A DNA stretch of 64,000 bases from Rhodopseudomonas palustris (GCA_016215605.1 JACRJB010000014.1:248001-312000); one strand, 5' to 3'. Shown: positions 46,998 to 56,025, counted from the first letter of the stretch. Program-made: numbers and translations. The notes: generated from the letters alone by a model not told the origin.

Positions 46998-48872
46998 TCA
47001 TCTCGCCGCTCGCTGGTGTTCAGTCTTCGCGCTGCCGCTGCGTCGCCGCCGTCTTCGGCGTTTCGGGCGCGTTTGTTCTTGATGAGGTGTGTCCGCTAAG
47101 GCGTCAATTGCAGGCCATCCTTCAATCAGTCGGCGCCGGACATTCGCTGCGAGACCAGGACTCCTGATGTAGAGGCCGATTTCACCCTGCGGAGCATCAG
47201 GGCTTGTATCAGCGGACGACCAATTGAGGCTGGTGATGACGAGATGGTCGTCATCCCAGAGAAGAAACTTGCCGTGCAGTTCGCGATCGTGGATCTGAAC
47301 CAGCTTGACGCCAGCCGAGGCGGCTAGGGCCGCGAGATTCTTGGCGTCCTGCTTTGTGACCGGTCCCGAGGATTTCGAGTAGCAGAGAATTCCCTGAACC
47401 GAGCGCTTTGCGGCAGCCATCATGGGAATTATCGTCCGGGCTTCCGCTGCCAATCCAAGACGATCGCCGCCAACCATGATCGATTTGTCGGAGGATTCGC
47501 GTGCCATCCGCATGATGTCGGCGTGTTCGTCTCCCCTAACAAGCCGCAATTCCGCTTCACCGTCCGGAGTCGCGTGGGTGCGTAGCGTGCGAGCCAAGGA
47601 CGTCAGGTCGGAGGCGGTATTCGAACTTGTGGCAATGTCAAAGATAAGTTCAGCGAATTCCTGAGCGACCCGCGCCACGGCATGAGGATGACGCAGGACC
47701 ACCGATGTTTCGATGCGATTGAACCCGCTATAGAGCCAATTGCATGATCCGACGACGGCGACAAATTCTCCCGTGCCTCGGCCCGTCGCATCCGCAATCA
47801 GGAGCTTGGCATGAGAGCGCGTGGTATAAAGGTGAACTCTCGCTCGTCCCCGTAAATTCTGGTCCGTCGTGATCCGGTGATTGATCGCGATCGCTGCCTC
47901 CAGGTTGGCCTTGCGATCTCGCTCATCGCGATCCGCGCCCCAGAAAATGTCGATGCTGACGCCTCGCTTGGCGGCTCTGCCGAATTCTTCCTGCAGCTCG
48001 ATGAATGCACTCTCTCGCAAGAACGTCGAATGCATGATCAACCTGGAGCGGGCTTGACGGAGAATTTCGATCAGACGGTCGCGGTGGTCTTGCCCGCTGA
48101 GCACAATATCGTCCGGCTGGATCGGAACGGTGCGAAGACTGCCCCTGGCCGTCCCGAGCGCTGCCGACCGACGCGGCGGCTTGATCGTCATCGGCGTGCC
48201 GGGCCTCTGGTCCTTCGCCGCACGACATATCGCGCCAACAAGCTGATCATCGGCGTCCTGGGGCAGTCCCTTGATGCTGTTGCCAATCACGGTGAACAAG
48301 GCGAATTGATCCACCGTGTCGGAGGCGCTGTAGTCAACGCTGGAAAGTTCCTCGTCGTCCGCCAGTACCTGATCTGCGGCTGCATAGAGATCGAGGCTCG
48401 ACAAACGACCCCAGCCGCCATCGATGACGAGGCGGCGGACGTCATGCTGGCGTTCGATCGCCTCGATCTCTGAGGGGCGGTATGGTTTGAGATCGCGCAG
48501 ACCATAGGCTCGCCACGCGAAGGGCTCCATCGCGAACGATATCCTGCGCGCTACCCTCCGGGTTACGGGCGGCAAGGTCTCGAATGTTTCGACGACTTCG
48601 CGACCGGCCTCGGTGGTGCGGAACGAAGCACCCTTTGGGGAGGCCGCCAGCTCGACCCAGCCAAACCGCATCATGCGAAGGATGATTTCCGCGATCAGGC
48701 GGGCGGGGATTCGCGCAACCTTCGCCAGTTCACCCGCGGTGCAGGGCTCGACCGCCAAAGCCCACAGGATCAAGCGATCGACTCCGCTCCAATGGCGCCC
48801 CTTGTCGACCCAAACCCGCAGACGCGCCAGCTTGACCGGCACCGCGACACGGACTGCATTGTGACCACTCAT
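46998..48872 (-). CDS. Phospholipase D-family (HKD) nuclease with N-terminal winged helix
   Basis: A 624-residue protein. Residues about 25-100 look like a winged helix (DRLILWALAVEPCTAGELAKVARI). Two PLD half-sites follow: SHAKLLIADATGRG...VVGSCNWLYSG near 353 and ELHGKFLLWDDDHLVITSLNWSS near 532. Each has the HxK of the catalytic HKD motif. The C-terminal tail is very basic (PKRRRRRRRSG), suiting nucleic-acid binding. Its start overlaps the stop of the helicase gene by 4 bases (ATGA), so the two are co-translated. PLD-family members of this kind act as nucleases in several defence systems; phospholipid cleavage is less likely. The target is unknown. Confidence 0.85.
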   Translation of the reverse strand: MSGHNAVRVAVPVKLARLRVWVDKGRHWSGVDRLILWALAVEPCTAGELAKVARIPARLIAEIILRMMRFGWVELAASPKGASFRTTEAGREVVETFETLPPVTRRVARRISFAMEPFAWRAYGLRDLKPYRPSEIEAIERQHDVRRLVIDGGWGRLSSLDLYAAADQVLADDEELSSVDYSASDTVDQFALFTVIGNSIKGLPQDADDQLVGAICRAAKDQRPGTPMTIKPPRRSAALGTARGSLRTVPIQPDDIVLSGQDHRDRLIEILRQARSRLIMHSTFLRESAFIELQEEFGRAAKRGVSIDIFWGADRDERDRKANLEAAIAINHRITTDQNLRGRARVHLYTTRSHAKLLIADATGRGTGEFVAVVGSCNWLYSGFNRIETSVVLRHPHAVARVAQEFAELIFDIATSSNTASDLTSLARTLRTHATPDGEAELRLVRGDEHADIMRMARESSDKSIMVGGDRLGLAAEARTIIPMMAAAKRSVQGILCYSKSSGPVTKQDAKNLAALAASAGVKLVQIHDRELHGKFLLWDDDHLVITSLNWSSADTSPDAPQGEIGLYIRSPGLAANVRRRLIEGWPAIDALADTPHQEQTRPKRRRRRRRSGSAKTEHQRAAR

Positions 48873-51800
48873 GATTTTGCATCGGTCATGAGCGAAGCCG
48901 CCGACAACAGCTTGAATTTCGGCGTCTTACCGTCTGGGAGCGTTTCTTTCGCCAACTGGTCGAACACCTCCGACATTTTCGCGAGGAATGCTGGTACGCT
49001 GCGATTATCTTTGCTGTGGCGTCGGTATCGCCGTCCCTGAACACGCAGGAATTCCATGCTGCCGATGATAATGAGCTTCCATTTGGCTCGGCTCAACAGC
49101 ACGTTCATGCGCCGTCGATCGCGCAAGATGCCGAGCGCCCTTCGTCCAACATGGTCGTTGTTTCGTACCAACGAAACAACTACGACGTCAGCCTCACTGC
49201 CTTGGAACGAGTCGACCGTGCTTTCAAATCCCGGCGCATTAGTCCCGGGCTTGAAACCCACGATATTGACGAGCTTGCCCTGCAGCGCGTCTTCGATCGC
49301 GCGACCCATACGCCCGACCTGTTCATTGTAGGGAGACAGGACAGCAAGCGTTGAGGGCTCCTCCGGCTTTTTCGGGGCAGGTTTCAACATTCCGAGAACG
49401 GACAGCGCAGCCTGCAATTCTGCAGGATTGTGATAGGTAGGACGTTGCTCGCCAGCGCTGCCCTCCCACTGCACATAGGGCAGATCAATGAACACGATCG
49501 GTGAAGCGGGCAGTCTCTCGTCCGTGATCGTGAACGGCGGTTGTTCTCTATGGAATTCTGCCTCGCGTTCTTTCGGTGTCTTGAGCGTTCCGCCATAGAA
49601 GCACTCCGAAATCACGGTGGCGATCGCGGGGTGCATCCGGTGTTGCTGCAGGAGTTCGGTTGCCACGCGACGGCGGCGTTGGTCGGATCGTTTCTGCCGG
49701 TCGAGTTCGCCGGTAACCAGACTCTCGAATAACAACAGCATGCGCCGCGCCGACGCGCAGGTCTCGCTTAAGACCCCGTCGTCTTCAATTACCTCTTTAA
49801 GATCATCCAGTCCAAAGTCTCGGAAGATATTGCCGATGAGTAGATCGCTTTCGGCCAATGCACTCTTGACCCGCGTCTGGTCTTGCAGAAATTCTGCGAT
49901 GCGGTCCGTGTCGAACGGCGGCAACTGGTTGTGATCCCCAATCAGCATCCGCCGCATCGACAGCAGTTGCGGCGCGAGAAGTTCCGATCCTGTTGCTTTC
50001 GCCGCTTCTTCTATGATCGTCCAGTCGAACAGCGCGCCGTCATCGATCAACCGGGCAAGGTCGCCGGAGTTGGTCGTCGAGAACAAGACATTGGCGGATT
50101 GCAGAACAAGCGCTTCGAACGAACGCCGTTGGCGCAGCGTCGTCAGGGAAAGCCTTGCGCGCAAATTTCCGGTCACGTCCGCCGCGGTCGTCATGTCGCG
50201 CAATGTCTGTTGTATTGCGCGCGGAGCCCGGCGATAGAGCGAACTCTGCTTGAGTTCCTGGAGATAGGCCTTTGCTCGATCCGGCGTCTGAGCGCCGGAA
50301 AGATCGGCGCCGTTGTCTGCCTTGGACCGGACCAGAATGACGTCGTTATCTAGCCCCGTTTTCTTGAGCATTTTCTGGACGGATGCGGCGAGATGATCCA
50401 GGGCTTGATGCGCCTGCGCGCTCAAGAGAAGCCGGATCGTAGGATCACCCGCCAGGCCTCTTCGCACGACCTCGGTGACCAGCTTAGTCTTGCCGACACC
50501 GGGCGGACCGACAATAAACTGGCCGGGACCGGTCGACCAGATTGAGCGCAACGCCTCCTGCTTGGACTCGTCAAGTTTGCCGAAATGATCGTCCTCAACA
50601 AGCGGGTCGTCCTGATAGGTGCGCAACCGTTCCCGCGGATCGGCCAGCATGCGGGCGAGTTCGGACTGGGTCGACAACGTTGTCAACATGCGGAGCCGCC
50701 GCCGAAGGACCTGCTCCGTTCCTGTTTCGTCGACTTTGCGCAGATGAAGTTGCGAATGCGGCGGGACGACGCCGTCCAGGATCTCGAATTCGTAAAGCCG
50801 CCGATTGTTCTTCTGGACCGGGCGAATGAAACGCACGCCGACGGCGCTCCGAACCGTCATGCCGAGGCCGGCGGCTTCGGTGAGCTGCCATTCCGCATCG
50901 ACGTCGGCCTCTTCGCGGTCGAAAAGTCTCCGCATCAGTTGGTGCGGTTCGCCCACGCCGAGCGCCTGCGAAAGTCGTGTTCGATGCTCCGAATCGCTTG
51001 CCGCGATTTCAACGATGCGTTTGTCTCCTTGACGTCGTTGATTGACAAGTTCCACAGGCGCGATCTCGGCCGCCTTGAAAAGCGCCTCCGCGATCTGGGC
51101 AAGAAGCAGGCCGCGCCGTACGACAAGCGTCGGGTCGCCATCGGGCGTCATGTCGAAGGCCGCGCTCCAGTCCAGAGCATCGGAGCGCAATTCATTCAGG
51201 CGGCGCGACGCAGCCGCAAACCGGACGATCTCGATCCGGTGCGCGGGAAGAGCGATTGTTTCCCGTCGCCCCAGGCGGACGTTATCCCTGAAACGGGCGT
51301 TGTTGCAGGAAGCGACATTCCAGGTTTCGTCAGCCCCGGCGACACGAAGAGGCTGAAGGTCATACACCAGACTTTCCGTCATCAGCAGGAGATCGCCTCT
51401 CGCGGTACGGGTAAGACTTGCGCCAGTCTCCAAGTCCGCGCGAATAAACTCTACTTGGCTGCCGGCATCGTCGGTGTCGAAGGTGTCGCTAGAGGCTGCA
51501 TTCAGCGTGGCAGAAAGCTGACTAGTTGGTCCGAGCCGAAGCGCCAATACATACCGGCCATTGTCGGCAAATGCTTCGGCATCCAGTTCGTTGAGAATGG
51601 CATCGATCCGGCTGGTGACCGTTGCGGCATCGAGGATACGACTGCGCTCCGGTTCGAATAGCAGTCTGATTAGGTCGATTTCCGAAGCCCGCAAATCGAT
51701 TTTCGCGCGACCTTCAATGAATTGAATCTCCTCTTCCTCGAGCTTGTCTGCGTCAAGACCAATGAGGTCGGCCCCGACCTGGCCGAGCGCGCGCCAATCG

Positions 51801-52582
51801 TCGAGAAAGGAAAAGATGACCGAGCCGACCGGACGGCTTTTAGCGATTACATGCAGGGGAGCCTTGTTGAGTTCAGCAACCCGCAGGCAAAACTCGAACC
51901 CGCCCAAACGGAAGTCGGGCGTGGTCGCGGCCCCAGTGGAATAGACGGCGCGACCATCGATCCGGCCGTGAACCAACCCTTGACCGTGAACTGCCCCGAG
52001 GGATTCCGCCAGACGGCGCAAATTCTTCCAGAGCAGGGCGCGTTGACGCGGTCCCTGCAGCGCGCGCAGCCAGTGGTCGGGACGCACGAACCGCGAAGCA
52101 TGTTCCAGCGGAGCGACGTCACTCGGCATGACGATGTAGAACGCATCGTCGCTTTCTCCCGAAGCGAGGACCTCCACGACGACTTCGTCCGCGCGAGGGT
52201 AGGCACGCACGCGCTCGCTCTGGCGCATTTCATGTCGCCACAGTTCTCGAAAGTCCGCATCGACCGCAGTTCCGGTTTTCTCCCAGTATTTGAGAACCAC
52301 CGGGTCGCCAGTTCGGCGATCGACGGCGCGGATCACGGCAGATTTCAGCGCGGCCGTATTGGGAGAGGATAGAAATGTTTCCTCAAGCGCAAAGCGCCGC
52401 TCAAGGGTATCCGGCTGTCGCTTTGCCTGGGTTGGAGGCATGGGCTTTCCTAACCACCGGCTGACGCCGGATGGGAAGCGGGGCTTGGGTATGGACCGAA
52501 TCAGGCTCGAAATAGCGTTAACGATCTCTGTTTCTCGTTTTGTTCGCAACAAGATACTGGCAAGGCTTGCAATATCTGCCAT
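48869..52582 (-). CDS. SF1 (UPF1-like) helicase with N-terminal pseudokinase domain
   Basis: A 1,237-residue protein. Residues about 60-290 resemble a protein kinase fold: K98 in PVVLKYW as the VAIK Lys, HGQGLVHGRIDGRAVY (199-214) at the catalytic loop with HGR in place of HRD, and RLGGFEF at the DFG place. The catalytic Asp residues are lost, so a pseudokinase is predicted. The SF1 helicase part has GPPGVGKT (692-699), IIEEAAKA (856-863), GDHNQLPP (882-889), QQHRMHP, TVDSFQGSEADVV (1122-1134) and NVLLSRAKWKLIIIG. ATG 52582 has no ribosome site; ATG 52441 (MPPTQAKRQ) has AGGA at good spacing and may be the true start. It forms an operon with the PLD gene and is a candidate defence protein. 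Confidence 0.87.
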   Translation of the reverse strand: MADIASLASILLRTKRETEIVNAISSLIRSIPKPRFPSGVSRWLGKPMPPTQAKRQPDTLERRFALEETFLSSPNTAALKSAVIRAVDRRTGDPVVLKYWEKTGTAVDADFRELWRHEMRQSERVRAYPRADEVVVEVLASGESDDAFYIVMPSDVAPLEHASRFVRPDHWLRALQGPRQRALLWKNLRRLAESLGAVHGQGLVHGRIDGRAVYSTGAATTPDFRLGGFEFCLRVAELNKAPLHVIAKSRPVGSVIFSFLDDWRALGQVGADLIGLDADKLEEEEIQFIEGRAKIDLRASEIDLIRLLFEPERSRILDAATVTSRIDAILNELDAEAFADNGRYVLALRLGPTSQLSATLNAASSDTFDTDDAGSQVEFIRADLETGASLTRTARGDLLLMTESLVYDLQPLRVAGADETWNVASCNNARFRDNVRLGRRETIALPAHRIEIVRFAAASRRLNELRSDALDWSAAFDMTPDGDPTLVVRRGLLLAQIAEALFKAAEIAPVELVNQRRQGDKRIVEIAASDSEHRTRLSQALGVGEPHQLMRRLFDREEADVDAEWQLTEAAGLGMTVRSAVGVRFIRPVQKNNRRLYEFEILDGVVPPHSQLHLRKVDETGTEQVLRRRLRMLTTLSTQSELARMLADPRERLRTYQDDPLVEDDHFGKLDESKQEALRSIWSTGPGQFIVGPPGVGKTKLVTEVVRRGLAGDPTIRLLLSAQAHQALDHLAASVQKMLKKTGLDNDVILVRSKADNGADLSGAQTPDRAKAYLQELKQSSLYRRAPRAIQQTLRDMTTAADVTGNLRARLSLTTLRQRRSFEALVLQSANVLFSTTNSGDLARLIDDGALFDWTIIEEAAKATGSELLAPQLLSMRRMLIGDHNQLPPFDTDRIAEFLQDQTRVKSALAESDLLIGNIFRDFGLDDLKEVIEDDGVLSETCASARRMLLLFESLVTGELDRQKRSDQRRRRVATELLQQHRMHPAIATVISECFYGGTLKTPKEREAEFHREQPPFTITDERLPASPIVFIDLPYVQWEGSAGEQRPTYHNPAELQAALSVLGMLKPAPKKPEEPSTLAVLSPYNEQVGRMGRAIEDALQGKLVNIVGFKPGTNAPGFESTVDSFQGSEADVVVVSLVRNNDHVGRRALGILRDRRRMNVLLSRAKWKLIIIGSMEFLRVQGRRYRRHSKDNRSVPAFLAKMSEVFDQLAKETLPDGKTPKFKLLSAASLMTDAKS

Positions 52583-52605
52583 TTGGCAGTATGCATTCTG
52601 CCAAA
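52567..52605. promoter_or_regulatory. Operator with three TGGCAG half-sites between helicase and Xre/RES genes
   Basis: Perfect palindrome CTGCCATTTGGCAG (52576-52589) shares a half-site with TTTGGCAG...CTGCCAAA (52582-52605). The half-sites are ctgcca at 52576, tggcag at 52584 and ctgcca at 52598. They overlap a possible antitoxin promoter, TTGCAA (52567) and TATGCA (52590) spaced 17 bases, and also the first ATG of the divergent helicase. Repression by the Xre-type antitoxin is inference from family habit. Confidence 0.65.
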
Positions 52606-52620
52606 TGCTAGGAGGCGATC

Positions 52621-53061
52621 ATGAGCGTCGCATTGCGACCAGCAGTGGATTCGGGAGCGGTCGGGGCGATCCCTAATTTATCCGATGCGGATACGCGCGA
52701 GCGGCTGACGCCGGCCGCGGTCGATGGTGTGGTCCGGCTCGCGGAAGTCTGGCGGCTGACCAGCTCGGAGGTCCGCGCCTTGCTCGGCGATGTGTCTGAG
52801 CGGACCTGGTTTCGGATGAAGAAAGGGGAGTGGTCGGGCGCGTTCTCGCACGATACGCTGACGCGCGTCAGTGCCTTAGTCGGGATATTCAAAGGATTGC
52901 GGCTGCTGTTTTCTGAACCCTTGTCGGACGAGTGGGTGCGACTACCGAACAAGGGACCACTCTACGGAGGCCGCCGGCCGCTCGATGCTATGATCGAGGG
53001 CGGCATTCCTAAAATGCTCGAGGTCCGTCAACACATAGACGCTCTGCGCGGCGGCCTGTGA
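52621..53061 (+). CDS. Xre/MbcA/ParS-type antitoxin
   Basis: A 146-residue antitoxin of the RES-Xre type. The N-terminal helical HTH region (VDGVVRLAEVWRLTSSEVRALLGDVSERTWFRMKKGEW) and a C-terminal DUF2384-like toxin-binding part (LVGIFKGLRLLFSEPLSDEWVRLPNKGPLYGGRRPLDAM) are both clear. ATG 52621 follows GGAGG by 5 bases. The toxin gene starts directly at its stop. It should neutralise the RES toxin and repress the operon through the adjacent palindromes. Confidence 0.9.
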   Translation: MSVALRPAVDSGAVGAIPNLSDADTRERLTPAAVDGVVRLAEVWRLTSSEVRALLGDVSERTWFRMKKGEWSGAFSHDTLTRVSALVGIFKGLRLLFSEPLSDEWVRLPNKGPLYGGRRPLDAMIEGGIPKMLEVRQHIDALRGGL

Positions 53062-53757
53062 ATGCCATTGCCAAAAACCGTTGAACTGACCCAACGCGAC
53101 ACGGTGCGGCTGATCTCCACTGGCCGCCTCAAAGATCCAGTGTTGCTGCCGCTTGCCGCTAACCACGGGGCACTGGAAGATCTTGCCGCGTTGGAGAGCG
53201 TGACCAACGCGCGCCTGCAGGCACAAGAGACCGGCCTTCCAAATCTGAATCCGCGAGAGCTTGTGTTTGGTCGCGCCGGCTACACGTTCATTAACGCCGC
53301 CTTCACCCATACGCGGCCGGGTGGCAACCGCTTTAACGACGACAGTCGCGGCGCATGGTATTGCGCAGTCGAAGCCGAAACGGCTCTCGCTGAGGTGTCC
53401 TATCATCTCACACGTGAGCTGGAAGCGATCAGCTGTTATGAGAACGTGACGGATTATGCGGAATTGATTGCCGATTTTTTTGGTCCGTTTCACGATTTGC
53501 GTAACGCTGATTTCACGAACGACCCGGTGTTGCATACAGATCCCGCCATCGCCTATCCAGCGGGACAGAACCTAGCCAAGCGCCTTCGTGGAGAGGCGGC
53601 AAGCAACGGCGTAATCTACCCCTCGATTCGGCATTCCGGAGGCACCTGTCTCGCCGCATTCCGGCCCGATCTCGTTCAGAACCTCAGGCAAGGCGGCATC
53701 TGGCGTCTGGAATGGCAGGGTGCGCAGACTCCAACGGTGACACGCCAAAGCCAATAG
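53062..53757 (+). CDS. RES domain toxin (NAD-depleting)
   Basis: A 231-residue RES-domain toxin; known members break down NAD+ by phosphorolysis or hydrolysis. The RES core is visible: NRFNDDSRGAWYCAVEAETALAEVSYHL, with the Arg and Glu of the family signature, and a C-terminal GVIYPSIRHSGGTCLAAFRPDLV with the Ser. ATG 53062 follows the antitoxin stop with no gap. The DNA after it (53,758-54,040) shows no gene, only a short CCAATC/GATTGG hairpin near 53,930. Confidence 0.9.
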   Translation: MPLPKTVELTQRDTVRLISTGRLKDPVLLPLAANHGALEDLAALESVTNARLQAQETGLPNLNPRELVFGRAGYTFINAAFTHTRPGGNRFNDDSRGAWYCAVEAETALAEVSYHLTRELEAISCYENVTDYAELIADFFGPFHDLRNADFTNDPVLHTDPAIAYPAGQNLAKRLRGEAASNGVIYPSIRHSGGTCLAAFRPDLVQNLRQGGIWRLEWQGAQTPTVTRQSQ

Positions 53758-54040
53758 CTGCCGCATAGGGGCGTTGCGTTCTCGCTTATCCGTCCCATCG
53801 AACACAGCGGCCTTGTCGAGGTTAAAGCGAATTACTTAGCTTCAGTGCGAGTCATTCCACCAGCCTTGTCGCCGGGTCAAAGAGAGCATGTTTCAGCATT
53901 ATTCGTGATCGCTTCTTCGGATCGTCAGCCAATCGGTGATTGGCGGTCTTGGATTGGGAGCGATCACCGTGGCCCTTCTGCTACTGACGTCTGACAATAT
54001 CGAATAAACGCAATCAGCCCTGCGGAGCGTTTTCCCGCAT

Positions 54041-54313
54041 GTGAAGGCAACGCACCGCGCCGAAGCGCTGGCCGCCGGTCTTTGCTTTCGGACTTATGCC
54101 TCATTGCTGGCTGCCCTCAAACGCAATGAGATGGCGCATTGTACCATTGGCTTCATCGACCTGGTTAGATTCTCCACGCGCGTGCAGGAGCTCGGCTATC
54201 ACACTGTCGATCCAAATTCTGCGATCGCATTGCGCCTATGGGCGAAGTACAAGAGTGGAGGCCGGGGCGCAAACGACCGCCGGTTCCCAGAATGCCGGCG
54301 GCGACATTCCTGA
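54041..54313 (+). pseudogene. Possible truncated remnant gene
   Basis: An open frame with a protein-like start, VKATHRAEALAAGLCFRTYASLLAALK, that I associate with hypothetical proteins on Rhizobiales elements. GTG 54041 has no ribosome site. The frame upstream stays protein-like (QSALRSVFPHVKATHR) back to a TAA at 54005, which may be a nonsense change (one base from CAA), with more plausible codons before it. The C-terminus is low-complexity and Arg-rich. It looks decayed rather than functional. Confidence 0.4.
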
Positions 54314-54856
54314 GATATATTGAGACTCGCGCCAAATACGTAAGTCTGAATTAGGATTGCATTTCTCGAAATCCGAAGCACGACATGCATCTTGGCGAAG
54401 ATCAGGTGCTATCCTCGTCCGGAAGATGGTTGCCGGGTTTCAGGCGCTAACCCATCATAGATCGGGCAAGGCAATGTTCGAGTGTAGCTCCTTCGTTGGC
54501 TTCATCGATCACCTTCTACCCGATGCCGCCGGAGATATCGCCGACCAGTTCTATGCAATGCTGACCGTGCCGCCCGCGCAGAAGATGGCGGCCTAGTTCG
54601 GGGGAGAGCATTGAGTGCTGCACTGTACGGCGTCGATCGCCGCCACAACGTGGCCGATATCGACCTCGATCTCGTCTTCGATCTGTTTTCCAATGTCGGT
54701 TGTGGAAGGCGCTATGTGGCGTCGCCCTGCGGGCCGGGCTGTCGGCTGTGCTGAAGCCCCGCGAGCCGCGGGTCTTCACCCTCCGGGCGTCCATCCCTGA
54801 CGCAAAAGGTGTCGGGTACGACGTCGGCGCCATCTCCGGCATCGTGTGCAGCCCCG
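54314..54856. other. Gap with decayed coding traces
   Basis: No supported gene. Two weak frames exist: 54357-54596 (79 codons, no ribosome site) and a TTG-initiated 47-codon frame at 54611-54754 (SAALYGVDRRHNVADIDLDL) behind GGGGGAGAG. The second has an ordered composition and could be the stub of a deleted gene. Both are too short to name. Confidence 0.35.
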
Positions 54857-54860
54857 CTGC

Positions 54861-54946
54861 GACCGAGAGTGAGAGTGCGGGCCGGTTTGGCCGTGACGGG
54901 ATGAGGTCGGGAGAGAGGCTTCCGGCGCCCGTCGCGGAGGACCGCG
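54861..54946 (+). promoter_or_regulatory. Structured leader of ardC (conserved leader, copy 1)
   Basis: Outer stem GTGACGGG (54893-54900) with CCCGTCGC (54928-54935); inner stem CGGGAG (54908-54913) with CTTCCG (54919-54924). GAGAGTGAGAG lies upstream, and the ribosome site GGAGG (54936-54940) follows the stem at once. The same arrangement and much of the sequence recur before parB. Confidence 0.7.
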
Positions 54947-55897
54947 ATGTCCAGGCAGACCCTACGCGAGCGCGCCAGCGAAGGCCGCGCCAGTCTCTAC
55001 ACCGAAATCACCGACAAGATCATCGCCGAGCTGGAAGCGGGCCGGGTGCCTTGGGTCAAGCCGTGGGGAACGGCTGACGCGCAGGCGCCGCTCGCGATGC
55101 CTCGCAACGCGGTGACCCAGCGCCGCTATTCCGGCATCAATGTCCTGATCCTGTGGGGGGCGGTGATCGAAGGCGCTTTTGCCGGCCAAAGCTGGCTGAC
55201 GTTCAGGCAGGCGATCGGTCTGGGTGGCCATGTCAGGAAGGGCGAGCGCGGCACGACGGTCGTCTATGCCGATCGGTTCACGCCTGAGGATGAGCGCCGC
55301 CGTGCCGCCGAGACCGGCGAGGAGGCGGGCGCCATTCCATTTCTGAAGCGGTTCACGGTCTTCAACACTGACCAGTGCGACGGACTTCCCGACGAGCTGG
55401 CGTCCACCGTTGTTCCGCCACTACCGTCCCAGATCGCGCCGCAAGCTGAGGCCTTGATCGTGGCGACCGGCGCCGACTTTCGGATCGGAGGCGAGCGCGC
55501 TTATTACAGCCGGACCGACGATTACGTGCAGGTGCCGCCGCCGGCGGCGTATTTCGAGCCGATCAATTGGCACCGCACCGCGTTTCATGAGCTCGGGCAT
55601 TGGACGGGTCACGCCTCGCGGCTCAACCGCGATCATTCCGGCTCGCACGGGTCCAAACTCTACGCGCGTGAAGAACTCGTCGCCGAAATGGCCGGCGCCT
55701 TCGTCTGCGCCTCGCTCGGCATCGTGCCGACGGTGCGCCACGCCGACTATATCGGCTCCTGGCTCGACGTGCTGCGCGAGGACAACCGCGCGGTGGTGCG
55801 CGCGGCCAGCGAGGCGTCGAAGGCCGCGGATTTCCTGCTGGCCTTTGCACCGCCGGCGACCGAAGCCGGCACTGATGAGCGCGAGCAAGCGGCGTGA
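54947..55897 (+). CDS. ardC: ArdC-type antirestriction protein
   Basis: A 316-residue ArdC-like protein. An N-terminal ssDNA-binding domain (about 10-145, LYTEITDKIIAELEAGRVPWVKPW ... NAVTQRRYSGINVLILW) is followed by a zincin-like metallopeptidase domain with HELGH at 214-218 (HELGHWTGH) and a further Glu in REELVAEM. Such proteins protect incoming plasmid DNA from host restriction. ATG 54947 lies 6 bases after GGAGG. It is the first gene of the plasmid-like block. Confidence 0.92.
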   Translation: MSRQTLRERASEGRASLYTEITDKIIAELEAGRVPWVKPWGTADAQAPLAMPRNAVTQRRYSGINVLILWGAVIEGAFAGQSWLTFRQAIGLGGHVRKGERGTTVVYADRFTPEDERRRAAETGEEAGAIPFLKRFTVFNTDQCDGLPDELASTVVPPLPSQIAPQAEALIVATGADFRIGGERAYYSRTDDYVQVPPPAAYFEPINWHRTAFHELGHWTGHASRLNRDHSGSHGSKLYAREELVAEMAGAFVCASLGIVPTVRHADYIGSWLDVLREDNRAVVRAASEASKAADFLLAFAPPATEAGTDEREQAA

Positions 55898-55935
55898 CGG
55901 CGTCGCTCGGTGCCGTGGCCTTGACTGCTGCGGCG

Positions 55936-56025
55936 TCCTGGAGAGTGAGAGGAATGCCGGGATTTCCGTGACGGGTTCGTAGGTCGAGAGAAAGGCTCTC
56001 GGCTGCCCGTCGCGGAGATACGAAC
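55936..56025 (+). promoter_or_regulatory. Structured leader of parB (conserved leader, copy 2)
   Basis: Outer stem GTGACGGG (55968-55975) with CCCGTCGC (56006-56013), identical to the ardC leader. The inner hairpin CGAGAG (55985-55990) with CTCTCG (55996-56001) has different bases but the same pairing and a 5-base loop. GAGAGTGAGAGG lies upstream; GGAG (56014-56017) precedes ATG 56026. Confidence 0.7.

Noticed and set aside
54357-54596. 79-codon frame as a gene
   Set aside because: No ribosome site, no recognisable motif, and it lies in a stretch with other decayed frames.
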